NCBI RefSeq assembly: GCF_014192415.1
Contig: NZ_JACHXY010000003.1
Location: 432,227 to 496,226, forward strand
DNA length: 64,000 nt
Source of the DNA: Microbacterium proteolyticum
GTDB taxonomy: Bacteria; Actinomycetota; Actinomycetes; Actinomycetales; Microbacteriaceae
Direction of reading: 5' to 3'
The translations under genes were made by a program, and so were the position numbers. The number at the start of each line of letters is the position of its first letter. The first letter of the stretch is position 1. Of the stretch, positions 1 to 9,367 are shown in pieces. The notes beneath the pieces were generated by a model. The model saw only the letters and a list, made by a program, of their open reading frames with translations. It made no database searches and was not told the origin of the DNA.

Positions 1-1527
1 CGAGTCACGGCTCCCGCGGGCACATTCACCGGCTCCGTCGAACGCGCCGTGCGCTCGTGGCGCGGCATCCGGTTCGCCCTCTCCGCGGTCGGCGAGCGTC
101 GCTTCCGCGATCCGGTCGCCGCCCCTGATCTCGACGGCGAGATCCCCGCCACCTCCTTCGGCGCGGTGTGCCCGCAGCCCGAGAACCCGGCGATCCCCCT
201 GGGCGAGGGCACCGTGCAGGACGAGGACTGCCTGTCGTTGAACGTCTGGGCCCCCGACGACACGAACGGGCCGCGCCCCGTCATGGTGTGGTTGCACGGC
301 GGCGCTTACACCTTCGGCTCGTCGAGTCAGCCGCTGTACGACGCCACGTCCCTCGTGTCCTCCGGCGACGTGATCGTGGTCACGCTCAACTACCGGCTCG
401 GGGCGCTGGGGTTCATCGACCTGTCCGACGCCCTCCCCTCGGGCGGCTTCGACGGCAATCTTGCTCTCAAGGACGTGCTGATGGCCCTGCGGTGGGTGCA
501 GCGCAACATCGGAGCCTTCGGCGGAGACCCCGACCGCGTGACGGTCTTCGGCGAATCAGCGGGGGGAGGCCTCGTCACGACCCTCCTCGCCACGCCGTCT
601 GCGGCGGGCCTGTTCCATCGGGCGATCGCGCAGTCGTCCCCCGCCTCGAGCGTGTACGGGCCTGAGCGCGCGCGTCGCGTGGCCGACCGGTTCCTCGCCC
701 TGCTGGGCATCGACCCCTCCGAGCCGGGGGCATCCGACGCCGTGCGCTCGACGCCGGTCGCTGACGTGGTCGCGGCGGGGAAAGCCGTGTACACCGAAGT
801 CCCCACCACCGACCCGGGAACGCTCGCGTTCGCGCCCGTCATCGACGGCGACCTGCTGCCCGAGGCGCCGATCAGGGTGCTGCAGGAGGGGCGGGGCCTC
901 CCCGTTCCGCTGCTCATCGGTACGAACAAAGACGAAGCGTCCCTGTTCTCCTTCATGAAGTCGCCGCTCATCCCCATCACCGGCGAGCGCATCGATCAGA
1001 TGTTCGTCGCGATGGCCGCGGAGAACCCCGGGGTCGAGCTCCCCACCCGCGAGCAGGTCCTGACCGCCTACGAGCACCTCCGCCACCGCGCCGTCGGACT
1101 CGGCGTCGCGCGAGACATCGGCTTCCGTCTTCCCACGATCTGGGTGGCCGAGGGACATTGCCGTGTCGCCCCGGTGTGGTTGTACCGCTTCGATCACGCC
1201 GCGCCGTTCCTGCGTCTCATCGGCCTCGGGGCGACGCATGCCAGCGAGCTTCCGTACCTCTGGGGCAACCTCGTCAGCGGGCCGAAGGACCTCACCTTCC
1301 GCCTCGGAGGCCTGCGGGTCGCGGAAGACATCTCGTCGCGCATGCAGCGGCGATGGAGCGCGTTCGCCCACGGCGGGGAGCCCTCGGCATCCACCGAGTC
1401 GGACTGGCCCGCCTACGACGTCGCGGCGCGTACCACCCTCGTCATCGACCGGCGTGACCACGTCGTCGACGACCTCGACGCGGACCTCCGGCGTGCATGG
1501 GGCGACGACGTGCTGGCGTTCCGGTAG
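1..1527 (+). CDS. Type B carboxylesterase (COesterase family), 5' end cut by window
   Basis: The reading frame is open from the first base, so the start codon lies upstream. The first residues (TAPAGTFTGS, then WRGIRFA) match the usual N-terminal part of type B carboxylesterases, so only a few residues are missing. The oxyanion-hole motif HGGAY lies near fragment residue 99. The nucleophile elbow GESAGGG has its serine at fragment residue 186, in the context GGDPDRVTVFGESAGG. The probable catalytic histidine is in ATHASELPYLWG at about residue 413. The enzyme should hydrolyse carboxylic esters; its substrate cannot be read from sequence. No signal peptide can be judged because the start is missing. 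The MHS transporter gene follows after 62 bp on the same strand, so the two may be co-transcribed. Confidence 0.93.
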   Translation, partial: RVTAPAGTFTGSVERAVRSWRGIRFALSAVGERRFRDPVAAPDLDGEIPATSFGAVCPQPENPAIPLGEGTVQDEDCLSLNVWAPDDTNGPRPVMVWLHGGAYTFGSSSQPLYDATSLVSSGDVIVVTLNYRLGALGFIDLSDALPSGGFDGNLALKDVLMALRWVQRNIGAFGGDPDRVTVFGESAGGGLVTTLLATPSAAGLFHRAIAQSSPASSVYGPERARRVADRFLALLGIDPSEPGASDAVRSTPVADVVAAGKAVYTEVPTTDPGTLAFAPVIDGDLLPEAPIRVLQEGRGLPVPLLIGTNKDEASLFSFMKSPLIPITGERIDQMFVAMAAENPGVELPTREQVLTAYEHLRHRAVGLGVARDIGFRLPTIWVAEGHCRVAPVWLYRFDHAAPFLRLIGLGATHASELPYLWGNLVSGPKDLTFRLGGLRVAEDISSRMQRRWSAFAHGGEPSASTESDWPAYDVAARTTLVIDRRDHVVDDLDADLRRAWGDDVLAFR

Positions 1528-1589
1528 CACGACCCGGCCGGCGGCGCCCCGATTGGCAACCTCGTGGCGATCGGGGTAGGGGTAGAGGA

Positions 1590-3059
1590 ATGAACGAGAA
1601 TCGCCCCTCGGCATCCCCCTCCCCCCGTCTCGAAGTCGACGACGTCATCGTCGTCGACACGAAGCGCGTGCGCACGGCCATCGGCGGCACCGTCGTCGGC
1701 AACTTCATGGAGTGGTTCGACTTCGGGATATACGGCTATCTCGCGTTGACCCTCACCGCGGTGTTCGCCTCGGACGTCCCCGACCCGTGGGGGCTGCTGG
1801 TCACCCTCCTCGGCTTCGCGATCTCGTTCCTCGTCCGTCCCTTCGGAGGTTTCGTCCTGGGCCCCCTCGGCGACCGCATCGGTCGGCAGAAGGTGCTCTT
1901 CCTCACGATGGCGATGATGGCCACCGCGACCGCTCTCATCGGCATCCTGCCCACCTCCGCGCAGATCGGGCTGTGGGCCATCGTGCCGCTGTACCTGCTG
2001 AAGATGGTGCAGGGTTTCTCCACCGGCGGCGAGTACGCCGGTGCGACCACCTACGTTTCGGAGTTCTCCCCCGACCGCCGCCGCGGCTTCTGGTCGTCGT
2101 GGCTCGACGTGGGCTCCTACGTCGGCTTCGCCGCGGGCGCCTCAGCGGTGGCGCTGACGACGGCCATCACCACCTCGATCTCGGGTGACGACGCCATGGT
2201 CGAGTACGGCTGGCGCATCCCGTTCCTGCTCGCCATCCCCCTGGGCATCGTGGCGATCTACTTCCGCCTGCGGATCCCCGAGACGCCCGCGTTCGAGCAG
2301 GCCGGCACCCACGAGACCGACGCCGACGACCCGATGGCCCGTCAGGGCCTGGTCGGTATCGTGCGTCACCATTGGCGCGCCCTGCTGATCGGGATCGCCC
2401 TGGTCGCCGCCACCAACACCGCCGGCTACGCGTTGACGAGCTACATGCCCACCTACCTCGAGAAAGAGGTGGGCGTCTCCAATATCGCGGCCGCCGTCGC
2501 AACGGTCCCCGTGCTGCTGGTGATGTCGGCGTCGCTCCCGCTGATCGGGCGCCTCAGCGACCGCATCGGCCGCAAGCCCGTCTACGCGATCGCCGCGGGG
2601 TCCGCGCTCGTCCTACTGGTGCCCGCGTTCCTCATCATGCAGATCGGAGAGCTCTGGGCGGTGATGATCGCGCTGTGCATGGCGGCGGTGCCGGTGGCGT
2701 TCTACGTCGCGATCTCGGCATCCGCCCTGCCCGCGCTGTTCCCCACCGCGTCTCGATTCGGCGCCATGGCCGTCGCGTACAACGTCGCGGTGTCGCTGTT
2801 CGGGGGAACGACCCCCCTGTTCAGCCAGGCCCTCATCGACTGGACCGGCAACACCCTCATGCCCGCGTTCTACATCATGTTCTTCGCCGCACTGGGGCTC
2901 GTCGCGCTGCTGTCGATGCGCGAGACCGCTCGGCGCCCACTGCTCGGCTCGATGCCCACGGTGGAGACCCCCGCCGAGGCGGAGGCGGTCGTCGCGCGAC
3001 AGGATCGCGACCCGCTCATCGACACCTCGACGATGCCCCTGGCCGTCCGCCGTCCCTGA
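1590..3059 (+). CDS. MFS transporter, metabolite:H+ symporter (MHS/ProP-like) family
   Basis: A 489-residue protein with about 12 membrane segments. The first segment carries NFMEWFDFGIYGYLA, the signature of the MHS branch (ProP, KgtP, ShiA relatives), followed by FLVRPFGGFVLGPLGDRIGR, the MFS loop 2-3 motif. These carriers import small organic acids, betaines or proline with protons; the substrate here is not predictable. The ATG at 1590 is preferred because it follows a purine-rich AGAGGA and begins just before the hydrophilic N-terminus; an in-frame extension to 1497 would overlap the esterase. The gene lies 62 bp after the esterase and may work with it, for example importing a hydrolysis product, but that is inference. 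Confidence 0.92.
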   Translation: MNENRPSASPSPRLEVDDVIVVDTKRVRTAIGGTVVGNFMEWFDFGIYGYLALTLTAVFASDVPDPWGLLVTLLGFAISFLVRPFGGFVLGPLGDRIGRQKVLFLTMAMMATATALIGILPTSAQIGLWAIVPLYLLKMVQGFSTGGEYAGATTYVSEFSPDRRRGFWSSWLDVGSYVGFAAGASAVALTTAITTSISGDDAMVEYGWRIPFLLAIPLGIVAIYFRLRIPETPAFEQAGTHETDADDPMARQGLVGIVRHHWRALLIGIALVAATNTAGYALTSYMPTYLEKEVGVSNIAAAVATVPVLLVMSASLPLIGRLSDRIGRKPVYAIAAGSALVLLVPAFLIMQIGELWAVMIALCMAAVPVAFYVAISASALPALFPTASRFGAMAVAYNVAVSLFGGTTPLFSQALIDWTGNTLMPAFYIMFFAALGLVALLSMRETARRPLLGSMPTVETPAEAEAVVARQDRDPLIDTSTMPLAVRRP

Positions 3060-3098
3060 ACCGCACCCCGCCACCACGGAAACCCGTCGGATCGGACG

Positions 3099-3131
3099 GA
3101 ATCGGATGCCACGCCCTCCGGCGTCCGATTC
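3099..3131. terminator. Hairpin 1 between converging genes (GAATCGGATGCC stem)
   Basis: The left arm GAATCGGATGCC (3099-3110) pairs with GGCGTCCGATTC (3120-3131) with one G-U type wobble and a 9-base loop. It lies between the end of the MHS gene and the end of the HerA-like gene, where a two-way terminator would be expected. No T-run follows. Confidence 0.55.
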
Positions 3132-3185
3132 GGCGACATCGTCCCGACACGGCGACGCCCGCCGCCCGGGAGCGGCCATGGTCGG

Positions 3186-3227
3186 CAGAATCGGATGCCC
3201 GCACGCCCCGGCCGGCATCCGATTCTG
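3186..3227. terminator. Hairpin 2 between converging genes, related to hairpin 1
   Basis: The arm CAGAATCGGATGCC (3186-3199) is a perfect 14-bp inverted repeat of 3214-3227, with a 14-base loop. The stem shares GAATCGGATGCC with the hairpin 87 bp upstream, so the two look like copies of one palindromic element. The position suggests transcription termination from both sides. Confidence 0.6.
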
Positions 3228-3293
3228 TGACCACGCTCGACAGGATGACGCGCGCACCACCGGCCCCCGCACGCGAGCCGGCCGGCGTCGCGT

Positions 3294-5300
3294 TCAGCGC
3301 CGGCGACTGTTGCCGAACAGGCCGCGGATCACACCCGAGACGATGCTCTTCGTCGCCCCGCGCCCGAGCAGTCCGTCCAACCCGGGGGTGGGCGCGCTCG
3401 CGCGGGATCGCGGCGCCGCCGTGGACTTCAGAATCCGCTCGTACTCGCGCTGCGCCTCCTTCTGCGCGGCGGCGTTGCGCTTGTCGATCGCGGCCTTCTG
3501 CCTGGCGTACTCGGCCTCGTCGGCGGCGGCCTTCTTCGCCCGGTCCTCCGCCTCGCGGGCCTCGGTCGCAGCCTGCATGCGCGCGCCGAGGATCTCGCGC
3601 GCCGACTCGCGGTCGATGGGTGTTCCGTAAGTGGAGAAGAGGGGGGATGCCGACACGGCCGACGCCATCGCGTCGGCGGCGATCGGCGACATCGATGCCC
3701 GCGGCGCGAAGATGCGGGTCCAGGCGACCGGCGTCGGAGCTCCGCGTTCGCTCATCACCGTGATGATCGCCTCCCCCGTCCCCAGCTCCTGCAGCACGCG
3801 CTCGAGGTCGTAGCCGGAGTCGGGGTAGGTGCGCACCGACGCGCGAAGCGCCTTGGCATCGTCGGGGGTGAACGCGCGCAGGGCATGCTGCACGCGCGAG
3901 CCCAGTTGCGCGAGGACGTCGCCGGGCACGTCTTTCGGCGTCTGCGTGACGAAGAACACACCCACGCCCTTGGAACGGATCAGACGCACGGTCTGCGTGA
4001 TGGCGGAGAGGAACGCCTTCGACGCGTCACGGAACAGCAGGTGCGCCTCGTCGAAGAAGAACACCAGCTTGGGCTTGTCGAGGTCGCCCACCTCGGGCAG
4101 CACCTCGTAGAGCTCGGCCAACAGGTACATCAGGAAGGTGGAGTACAGCTCCGGACGGGACGCCACGTTCGGCACCTCGAGCAGACTCACGATGCCGAGG
4201 CCCGCGGCATCCGTCCTCAGGAACACGCGCACATCGAGTTCGGGCTCGCCGAAGAACGACTCCGCACCCGCGGCGGAGAAGGCGACCAGCTCGCGCAGGA
4301 TCACGCCCGCGGTGGCGGCCGACAGCCCGCCGATCCCCTTGAGCTCCGCCTTGCCCTCGTCACCGGTGAGATAGGTCAGCACGGCGCGCAGGTCCGACAG
4401 GTCGACGAGGGCGAGGCCCTTCTCGTCGGCGTAGTGGAAGACGAGTCCGAGGCTCGACTCCTGGGTGGCGTTCAGGCCCAGCACCCGGCTGAGCAGCAGG
4501 GGCCCGAAGCCCGAGACCGTCGCCCGCACCGGGATGCCCGAGCCCACGTCGTCGCCCAGGGCGTAGAACTCGGTCGGAAACGCCCGCGGCGACCAGTCCT
4601 GGCCGAGGGCTGCCGTGCGGGCGGAGAGCTTCTCGCTCGGGGTCCCGCCGGCTGCGACACCGGAGAGGTCGCCCTTGATGTCGGCGGCGAACACCGGCAC
4701 ACCGTTCTCCGACAGTTGCTCGGCGAGCAGCTGCAGCGTGCGCGTCTTGCCGGTTCCCGTCGCCCCGGCCACGAGGCCATGGCGGTTGATCATGGCGAGC
4801 GGGATGCGAACGGGAACGGATGCCACCGGCCCGCCGTTCATCAGCACCCCGAGGTCGAGCGCCGCACCGTCGGCGGTGTACCCCGCGGCGATGCCGGCGA
4901 CCTGCGCCGGGCTGAGCGGAGCATCGGATGCCTCGGGCGCGCCCGGTGTCGCCGCGGCGGGGGCCGTTGCTGTCGGCGTTTCAGCGGCGGAGCGCTCCGC
5001 TGCGGGAGTCGTGTCGGGTGCCGAGCCGGCGCTTTCCGCCGCATGCCCCGCACCGTCCGCTGCGTCGCCGGATCCGCCGCCGCCCGCCGCATCGCCGTTT
5101 CCGGCGCCGCCCGAAGCGCCTCCGCCGCCGCCCGCCGCCCGCCCGCGCGCGGCCGCGGCTGCGGCCTCTGCCGCGGCGAGGTCGGCACGCGCGCGGGCGA
5201 GGCGCAGCTCAGCCTCGGCCGCCTCCGCCTCGGCTCTCAGGCGCGCCAGCTCGGCATCGGCCGCGGAGGGAACGGGGGCTGCGTCGCCGAGCTCGCTCAT
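3294..5300 (-). CDS. HerA-like ATPase, DUF853 family
   Basis: A 668-residue protein. Residues 1-60 are Ala/Glu/Arg-rich and probably form a coiled coil. Residues 62-125 are a Gly/Ala/Thr-rich linker. The DUF853 (HerA-type) ATPase core follows, with Walker A GATGTGKT at 179-186 and Walker B LVFFFDEAHLLF around residue 420. Another Ala/Glu/Lys helix lies near 590-640. The family is related to FtsK/HerA translocases, but its role in bacteria is not firmly known. The ATG at 5300 (MSELGDA) is chosen; an upstream extension adds only a low-complexity arginine run. The PAP2 gene ends 10 bp upstream, so the two are probably co-transcribed. Confidence 0.9.
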   Translation of the reverse strand: MSELGDAAPVPSAADAELARLRAEAEAAEAELRLARARADLAAAEAAAAAARGRAAGGGGGASGGAGNGDAAGGGGSGDAADGAGHAAESAGSAPDTTPAAERSAAETPTATAPAAATPGAPEASDAPLSPAQVAGIAAGYTADGAALDLGVLMNGGPVASVPVRIPLAMINRHGLVAGATGTGKTRTLQLLAEQLSENGVPVFAADIKGDLSGVAAGGTPSEKLSARTAALGQDWSPRAFPTEFYALGDDVGSGIPVRATVSGFGPLLLSRVLGLNATQESSLGLVFHYADEKGLALVDLSDLRAVLTYLTGDEGKAELKGIGGLSAATAGVILRELVAFSAAGAESFFGEPELDVRVFLRTDAAGLGIVSLLEVPNVASRPELYSTFLMYLLAELYEVLPEVGDLDKPKLVFFFDEAHLLFRDASKAFLSAITQTVRLIRSKGVGVFFVTQTPKDVPGDVLAQLGSRVQHALRAFTPDDAKALRASVRTYPDSGYDLERVLQELGTGEAIITVMSERGAPTPVAWTRIFAPRASMSPIAADAMASAVSASPLFSTYGTPIDRESAREILGARMQAATEAREAEDRAKKAAADEAEYARQKAAIDKRNAAAQKEAQREYERILKSTAAPRSRASAPTPGLDGLLGRGATKSIVSGVIRGLFGNSRRR

Positions 5301-5310
5301 GGGCGTCAGC

Positions 5311-6024
5311 CTACGGCGAGGCCGCCGCCTCGGCATCCGTTCGCCGGGCGCGTCGAATCGTCAAGCGGTCCTCATCACGGGCGCGCAAGCGCGAGAACGC
5401 TGCCGCGAACACGAGGGCGGCTCCGGCTCCCACCAGTGCCCCGCCGATCGTGTCCGACAACCAGTGCGCGTGCAGGTACGTCCGGCTGAACGCCATCAGC
5501 ACCACCCAGGCGACCCCCACGATCCGCACCCACACGTGGGGGAACAGCACCGCTGCGACCACCGCGATCGTCGCTGCGTTCGCCGTATGGCCCGACGGGA
5601 AGGAGCCGTAGTCGCTCAGGATGAGGATGTCTTCCGGACGCGCCCTGCCGAAGGTCTGCTTGACCACCTGCACGAGTAGGGCGCTGCCCACCGACGCCGC
5701 GAGGAAGTACACCGCCGACCATCGTCTGCGCGACAGGAACAGCGCCAACGCGCCCAGAAGGGGCACGATCAGCACCGCGGTGAGGTGGCCTCCCACGCCG
5801 TCCATCACGAGCGCGAACACGTACACCGGCTGCGATGGCGCCGCGGCGAACAGCTGGTTCCACCACACGTCGATCGCGAACGGGCTGGGTCCGCGGAAGA
5901 ACACCCACGCCCCGAGCCCGCACGCCAGAGCGATGAGCACGACACCCACCACGGCTCGGAAGCGCTGCGGACGCGTGTCGAGCACGACCTCTCTCGCGCT
6001 GTCGCCTATCGACCTGTCATCCAT
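5311..6024 (-). CDS. PAP2-family membrane phosphatase
   Basis: A 237-residue integral membrane protein of about six helices. It carries the three motifs of the PAP2 superfamily: KQTFGRARP (C1), GSFPSGH (C2) and SRTYLHAHWLSD (C3), with the catalytic histidines in C2 and C3. Members remove phosphate from membrane lipids such as phosphatidic acid or undecaprenyl pyrophosphate; which lipid is used here is not visible. The ATG at 6024 (MDDRSIG) is chosen because the extension to 6072 is an arginine-rich stretch in GC-rich intergenic sequence. It is the upstream member of a two-gene unit with the HerA-like ATPase. Confidence 0.92.
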   Translation of the reverse strand: MDDRSIGDSAREVVLDTRPQRFRAVVGVVLIALACGLGAWVFFRGPSPFAIDVWWNQLFAAAPSQPVYVFALVMDGVGGHLTAVLIVPLLGALALFLSRRRWSAVYFLAASVGSALLVQVVKQTFGRARPEDILILSDYGSFPSGHTANAATIAVVAAVLFPHVWVRIVGVAWVVLMAFSRTYLHAHWLSDTIGGALVGAGAALVFAAAFSRLRARDEDRLTIRRARRTDAEAAASP

Positions 6025-6165
6025 CGACTCATGATGCCGTCTCGAGCGGCGCCGCGGAATGGTCGCGCGCACGGCCGGGCTCTCGCGACCGCTCTGCTAC
6101 TGTTCGCCGCGGCACGGCGTCGCCGACACCGGATGCCGGGCACCGCACGTGCCGACACGGACTCG

Positions 6166-6266
6166 CCCGCCCGGGCCGGGTGCCGGGACCGACCCATCCG
6201 CCCCGGCGGGGTGCCGGCACCGCGCGTGCCGCCACCGACCCACCCGCCCGGGCCGGGTGCCGGGAC
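6166..6266. repeat. Two 24-bp direct repeats in GC-rich spacer
   Basis: The 24 bases at 6166-6189 recur exactly at 6243-6266, 77 bp further on. The unit begins CCCGCCCGGGCCGGGTGCCG. Between and around them are more GTGCCGG-rich segments. The block lies upstream of the PAP2 gene and downstream of the Bcr/CflA gene. It may hold the exporter's terminator; otherwise nothing gene-like is seen at 6025-6288. Confidence 0.7.
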
Positions 6267-6288
6267 GCTGTCGTGCGACCCGCACGCC

Positions 6289-7635
6289 TCAGGGCGTGAG
6301 ACGCTCCACCGTGCGCGGGCGCACAAGGGTCCACAGCGCGATCACGCCGATGACGGCGCAGCCGACCATGACCGATGCCATGGTCGTGGCGGTGATGCCG
6401 GACCCGGTCGCGAGCAGGCCGACGAGCGGCGAGATGATCCCCGCGACGCCGAAGTTGGCGGCACCGATGATCGACTGCGCCGTCCCCGCGGCCTTGCCGT
6501 GCCGGTCGAGTGCGAGCACCTGCGCGCAGGGGAAGGTGAACCCGCACGCGGTCATGAAGAAGAACAGGGGGATGACCGTGCCCCAGAGGCCCAGTCCGAG
6601 CTGGTCGGTGAGCACGATCGTGCCGCCCGCGACCACCAGCACCGCGGTCGACACCGCGAGCACCCACTGCGGCCCGAAGCGCGCCGCGAGTCGCGACGCC
6701 ACCTGCACGCCCACGACGACTCCCACCGAGTTCACCGCGAAGAGCACGCCGTACTGCTGCGGGTTGAATCCGTAGGTCACCTGGAACAGGAACGAGGATG
6801 CCGACAGGTACGAGAACAGACCGCTGAAGGCCATCGCACCGATGACGAGCACGCCGATGAACACGCGATCGCGGAAGACGCTGCCGTAACGCTGCCAGAC
6901 GGTCGTGGCGCCCGGTCCGCCGCGGCGAGCCGGCGGCAGAGTCTCGGGGATGAAGATGATGGCCGACACGAGCATGACGGCACCGTAGACCGCGAGCACC
7001 ACGAAGATGCCGCGCCAGTTCATCACCAGCAGCAACGCCGAACCCGCCAGCGGCGCGAGCACGGGAGCCACGCCCGAGACCATCGCCATGCGCGAGAGCA
7101 TGACGACCAGGCGGCGGCCGCCGAACAGGTCGCGGATGATGGCCGCGGCCACCACACCGCCGGCGGCGGCACCGGCGCCCATGAGCACGCGAGCGACCGA
7201 GAGGGTGCCGAGGGTCGGCGCGAGCGCGGCGAAGATGCTGGCGGCCACGTGCAACGCGGTGACCGAGAGCAGGGGCAGTCGCCGCCCGACCTTGTCGCTG
7301 AGGGGTCCGACGATGAGCTGCCCGAGGGCGAAACCGATCATCGTGCCGGTCAGGGTGAGCTGGATGGCCGCGGCCGTCGTCTGGAAGTCGGCCTCGAGCA
7401 CCGGGAACGCCGGCAGATACAGGTCGATCGTGAACGGGCCGAGGGCGGTGAGCGCGCCGAGCAGCACGATGTACAGCACGCGCCGCGACGACGGGATGGC
7501 GTCGCCCGGGTGCAGCACGATCGGCGCGGTGGCCGGGTTCTTGCCCAGCGTCCGGATGGCCCCGGTGGTGGTGGGGGCGGGGCGCGCGGGCGCGGTGGAG
7601 GGAGTGATGACGGGGTGGGAGGAGGTATCGAGCAC
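6289..7635 (-). CDS. Bcr/CflA-type multidrug efflux MFS transporter
   Basis: A 448-residue protein with 12 predicted membrane segments. The first carries LGALTALGPFTIDLYLPAFP, characteristic of the Bcr/CflA drug:H+ antiporter family, followed by GPLSDKVGRR (MFS loop 2-3 motif). It should export drugs or metabolites such as cysteine or chloramphenicol analogues; the exact range is unknown. The hydrophilic first 50 residues rich in Pro/Thr are unusual in length. The start is a GTG at 7635 preceded by CG-rich sequence; an internal start near residue 45 is possible. A 9-bp hairpin and a 14-bp palindrome lie just upstream and may regulate it. Confidence 0.93.
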   Translation of the reverse strand: MLDTSSHPVITPSTAPARPAPTTTGAIRTLGKNPATAPIVLHPGDAIPSSRRVLYIVLLGALTALGPFTIDLYLPAFPVLEADFQTTAAAIQLTLTGTMIGFALGQLIVGPLSDKVGRRLPLLSVTALHVAASIFAALAPTLGTLSVARVLMGAGAAAGGVVAAAIIRDLFGGRRLVVMLSRMAMVSGVAPVLAPLAGSALLLVMNWRGIFVVLAVYGAVMLVSAIIFIPETLPPARRGGPGATTVWQRYGSVFRDRVFIGVLVIGAMAFSGLFSYLSASSFLFQVTYGFNPQQYGVLFAVNSVGVVVGVQVASRLAARFGPQWVLAVSTAVLVVAGGTIVLTDQLGLGLWGTVIPLFFFMTACGFTFPCAQVLALDRHGKAAGTAQSIIGAANFGVAGIISPLVGLLATGSGITATTMASVMVGCAVIGVIALWTLVRPRTVERLTP

Positions 7636-7663
7636 GCGTCTGGTTTCGTTTCGTCACGCCGGA

Positions 7664-7722
7664 CAGCCCGACGCTGTCGGGCTGAGAAAGTGGGGGGATC
7701 GTCGAACCTCGAATCGATTCGA
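7664..7722 (-). promoter_or_regulatory. Hairpin and perfect palindrome upstream of the drug exporter
   Basis: CAGCCCGAC (7664-7672) pairs perfectly with GTCGGGCTG (7676-7684) over a 3-base loop. TCGAATCGATTCGA (7709-7722) is a perfect 14-bp palindrome 74 bp upstream of the exporter start. The palindrome has the form of a repressor operator and the hairpin would lie in the 5' leader. No regulator gene is adjacent, so function is inferred only. Confidence 0.4.
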
Positions 7723-7867
7723 CCTCGTCATACTATCGCGACTCCCCCGCCCGCCACCATCCCGGCTCGGGGGTTCCTCCCAGGCCATAGGCCCATTCGC
7801 CCGAATAGGCTGGACGTGTCGGCGGACGCCGATGTGTCCCGCCCCGAAGAGAGACAGAACACAGCGC

Positions 7868-8575
7868 ATGACCTCCCCCTCCGATAAGCGAGCGAGCGGC
7901 AACCCCGCCAAGCAGGCTCAGATCGACCTCACCGTCAAGCAGCAGCGCGAGCAGAAGCGCCAGGAGAAGCTGGCCGAGTACCAGAAGCAGATGGCGCGTC
8001 GTAAGCGCGGCAAGCTCGTATGGTGGGTCGTCGGCTCGGTGGCATCCGTCGCCGTGATCGGTTTGGTCGTGGCATCCTTCGTCTTCGCCCCCGCCCCCGC
8101 CCCCAGCTACGAGGCGGGCAACTCCACGGGCCAGGAGATCGGCGGCGTTCAGACCTTCGAGAACCGCTCCGACCACGTGCAGGGCACGGTGACGTACGAG
8201 CAGAACCCGCCCGCCGGCGGCCCCCACAACCCGTACTGGCTCAACTGCGGCGTCTACACCGAGCCCCAGGTCAACGAGAACGCGGTGCACTCGATGGAGC
8301 ACGGCGCCATCTGGGTCACGTACGACCCGGCGCGCGTCGACGAAGCCGGCATCGACGCCCTGAAGGCCGTCATGCCCTCCAGCTACGTGATCCTCTCGCC
8401 CTACTCCGACATGGACACCGCCGTCGCGGTCAGCGGCTGGAACCACCAGCTCAAGGTCGACGACCCGGCCGACCCGCGCATCAAGGACTTCTTCACCGAG
8501 TTCTGGCGCAGCCAGAACGTCCCCGAGCCCAACGCCTCCTGCTCCGGCGCGGTCGACGGACCGGGCAAGGCCTGA
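7868..8575 (+). CDS. DUF3105 membrane-anchored protein
   Basis: A 235-residue protein. Residues 1-55 are cytoplasmic, highly charged and probably helical (repeated Gln/Lys/Arg/Glu). One membrane segment follows near 57-77, then an external domain matching DUF3105, with NCGVY and the signature VHSMEHGAIWVTY. The conserved Cys, His and Met residues could bind a metal, but the function is not established. The ATG at 7868 is chosen; the frame stays open upstream but runs through the promoter region. The DUF305 gene begins 2 bp after the stop, so the two are certainly co-transcribed. This pairing is common in actinobacteria. Confidence 0.9.
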   Translation: MTSPSDKRASGNPAKQAQIDLTVKQQREQKRQEKLAEYQKQMARRKRGKLVWWVVGSVASVAVIGLVVASFVFAPAPAPSYEAGNSTGQEIGGVQTFENRSDHVQGTVTYEQNPPAGGPHNPYWLNCGVYTEPQVNENAVHSMEHGAIWVTYDPARVDEAGIDALKAVMPSSYVILSPYSDMDTAVAVSGWNHQLKVDDPADPRIKDFFTEFWRSQNVPEPNASCSGAVDGPGKA

Positions 8576-8577
8576 GG

Positions 8578-9249
8578 GTGAGCGACGACGCTCCGTCGGC
8601 ACGTCCCGCGGTTCGTTGGATCGTCGTCGCGGTCGTCGCCCTCGCGGTCGTGGCCGTGGCCTTCGCGATCGGACGCTTCACGGCGTTCGGTGCGACGGCC
8701 GCGCCCGCGCACCCGTCGGAGACTTCGGCCGATGCGGGCTTCGCCCGCGACATGCAGGTGCATCACACGCAAGCGGTGCTCATGGCGATGGAGATCTATC
8801 GCAAGACCGACGACGACGAGCTGCGCACCCTGTCGTACGACATCGCGACCGGGCAGTCCGGCCAGCGCGGCGAGATGTACGGGTGGCTGGTGGAGTGGGG
8901 CCTGCCGCAGGCGTCGAGCCAGCCCCTCATGACGTGGATGGAAGCGTCGGGAGAGCACAGCCACGGCGACACCGCGGCGCTCACGCAGCAGCAATTGCTC
9001 ACCGAGATGGGAATGGCTTCGGATGCCGAGCTCGACGAGCTCCGCACCCTGCAGGGCCAGCCCGCCGACTGCCTCTTCCTCGGCCTGATGACCCGCCACC
9101 ACCAGGGCGCGATCCCCATGGCGCAGGCCGTCATCGAGCTCGGCGACGACCCGCGGGTGAAAGAGGTTGCCGGCACGATCGTCAGCGGGCAGTCCGCCGA
9201 GATCGACGCGATGCGTGACATCCAGTCGCGCCTCGGCTGCAGCGCCTGA
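8578..9249 (+). CDS. DUF305 (ferritin-like fold, CopM-type) exported protein
   Basis: A 223-residue protein starting with GTG at 8578. Residues 17-40 form an N-terminal hydrophobic segment (signal or anchor). The rest is the DUF305 four-helix domain, with the paired motifs FARDMQVHHTQAVLMAM and LMTRHHQGAIPMAQ, each rich in His and Met. Some DUF305 members (CopM) bind copper outside the membrane; this is the most likely role but is not shown here. The gene is translationally coupled to the DUF3105 gene. Two copies of the 65-bp repeat follow downstream. Confidence 0.92.
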   Translation: MSDDAPSARPAVRWIVVAVVALAVVAVAFAIGRFTAFGATAAPAHPSETSADAGFARDMQVHHTQAVLMAMEIYRKTDDDELRTLSYDIATGQSGQRGEMYGWLVEWGLPQASSQPLMTWMEASGEHSHGDTAALTQQQLLTEMGMASDAELDELRTLQGQPADCLFLGLMTRHHQGAIPMAQAVIELGDDPRVKEVAGTIVSGQSAEIDAMRDIQSRLGCSA

Positions 9250-9367
9250 CCCGCCCGCCCCCGCGCGCCTTAGCCCCGCGTCCCGGCATCCCCCGCCCGG
9301 CGCCCCGCCCGCCTTCGGCCGAAGTGCCTTCGCATCCCGCGCCCCGACCACTCCACGCCACCCCACC

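Noticed and set aside
7007..7867. Upstream extension of the DUF3105 gene
   Set aside because: The frame is open but antisense to the drug exporter and crosses the promoter zone; the domain begins after ATG 7868.
5785..7887. Plus-strand open frame opposite the drug exporter
   Set aside because: Antisense to a clear MFS gene; charged low-complexity translation.
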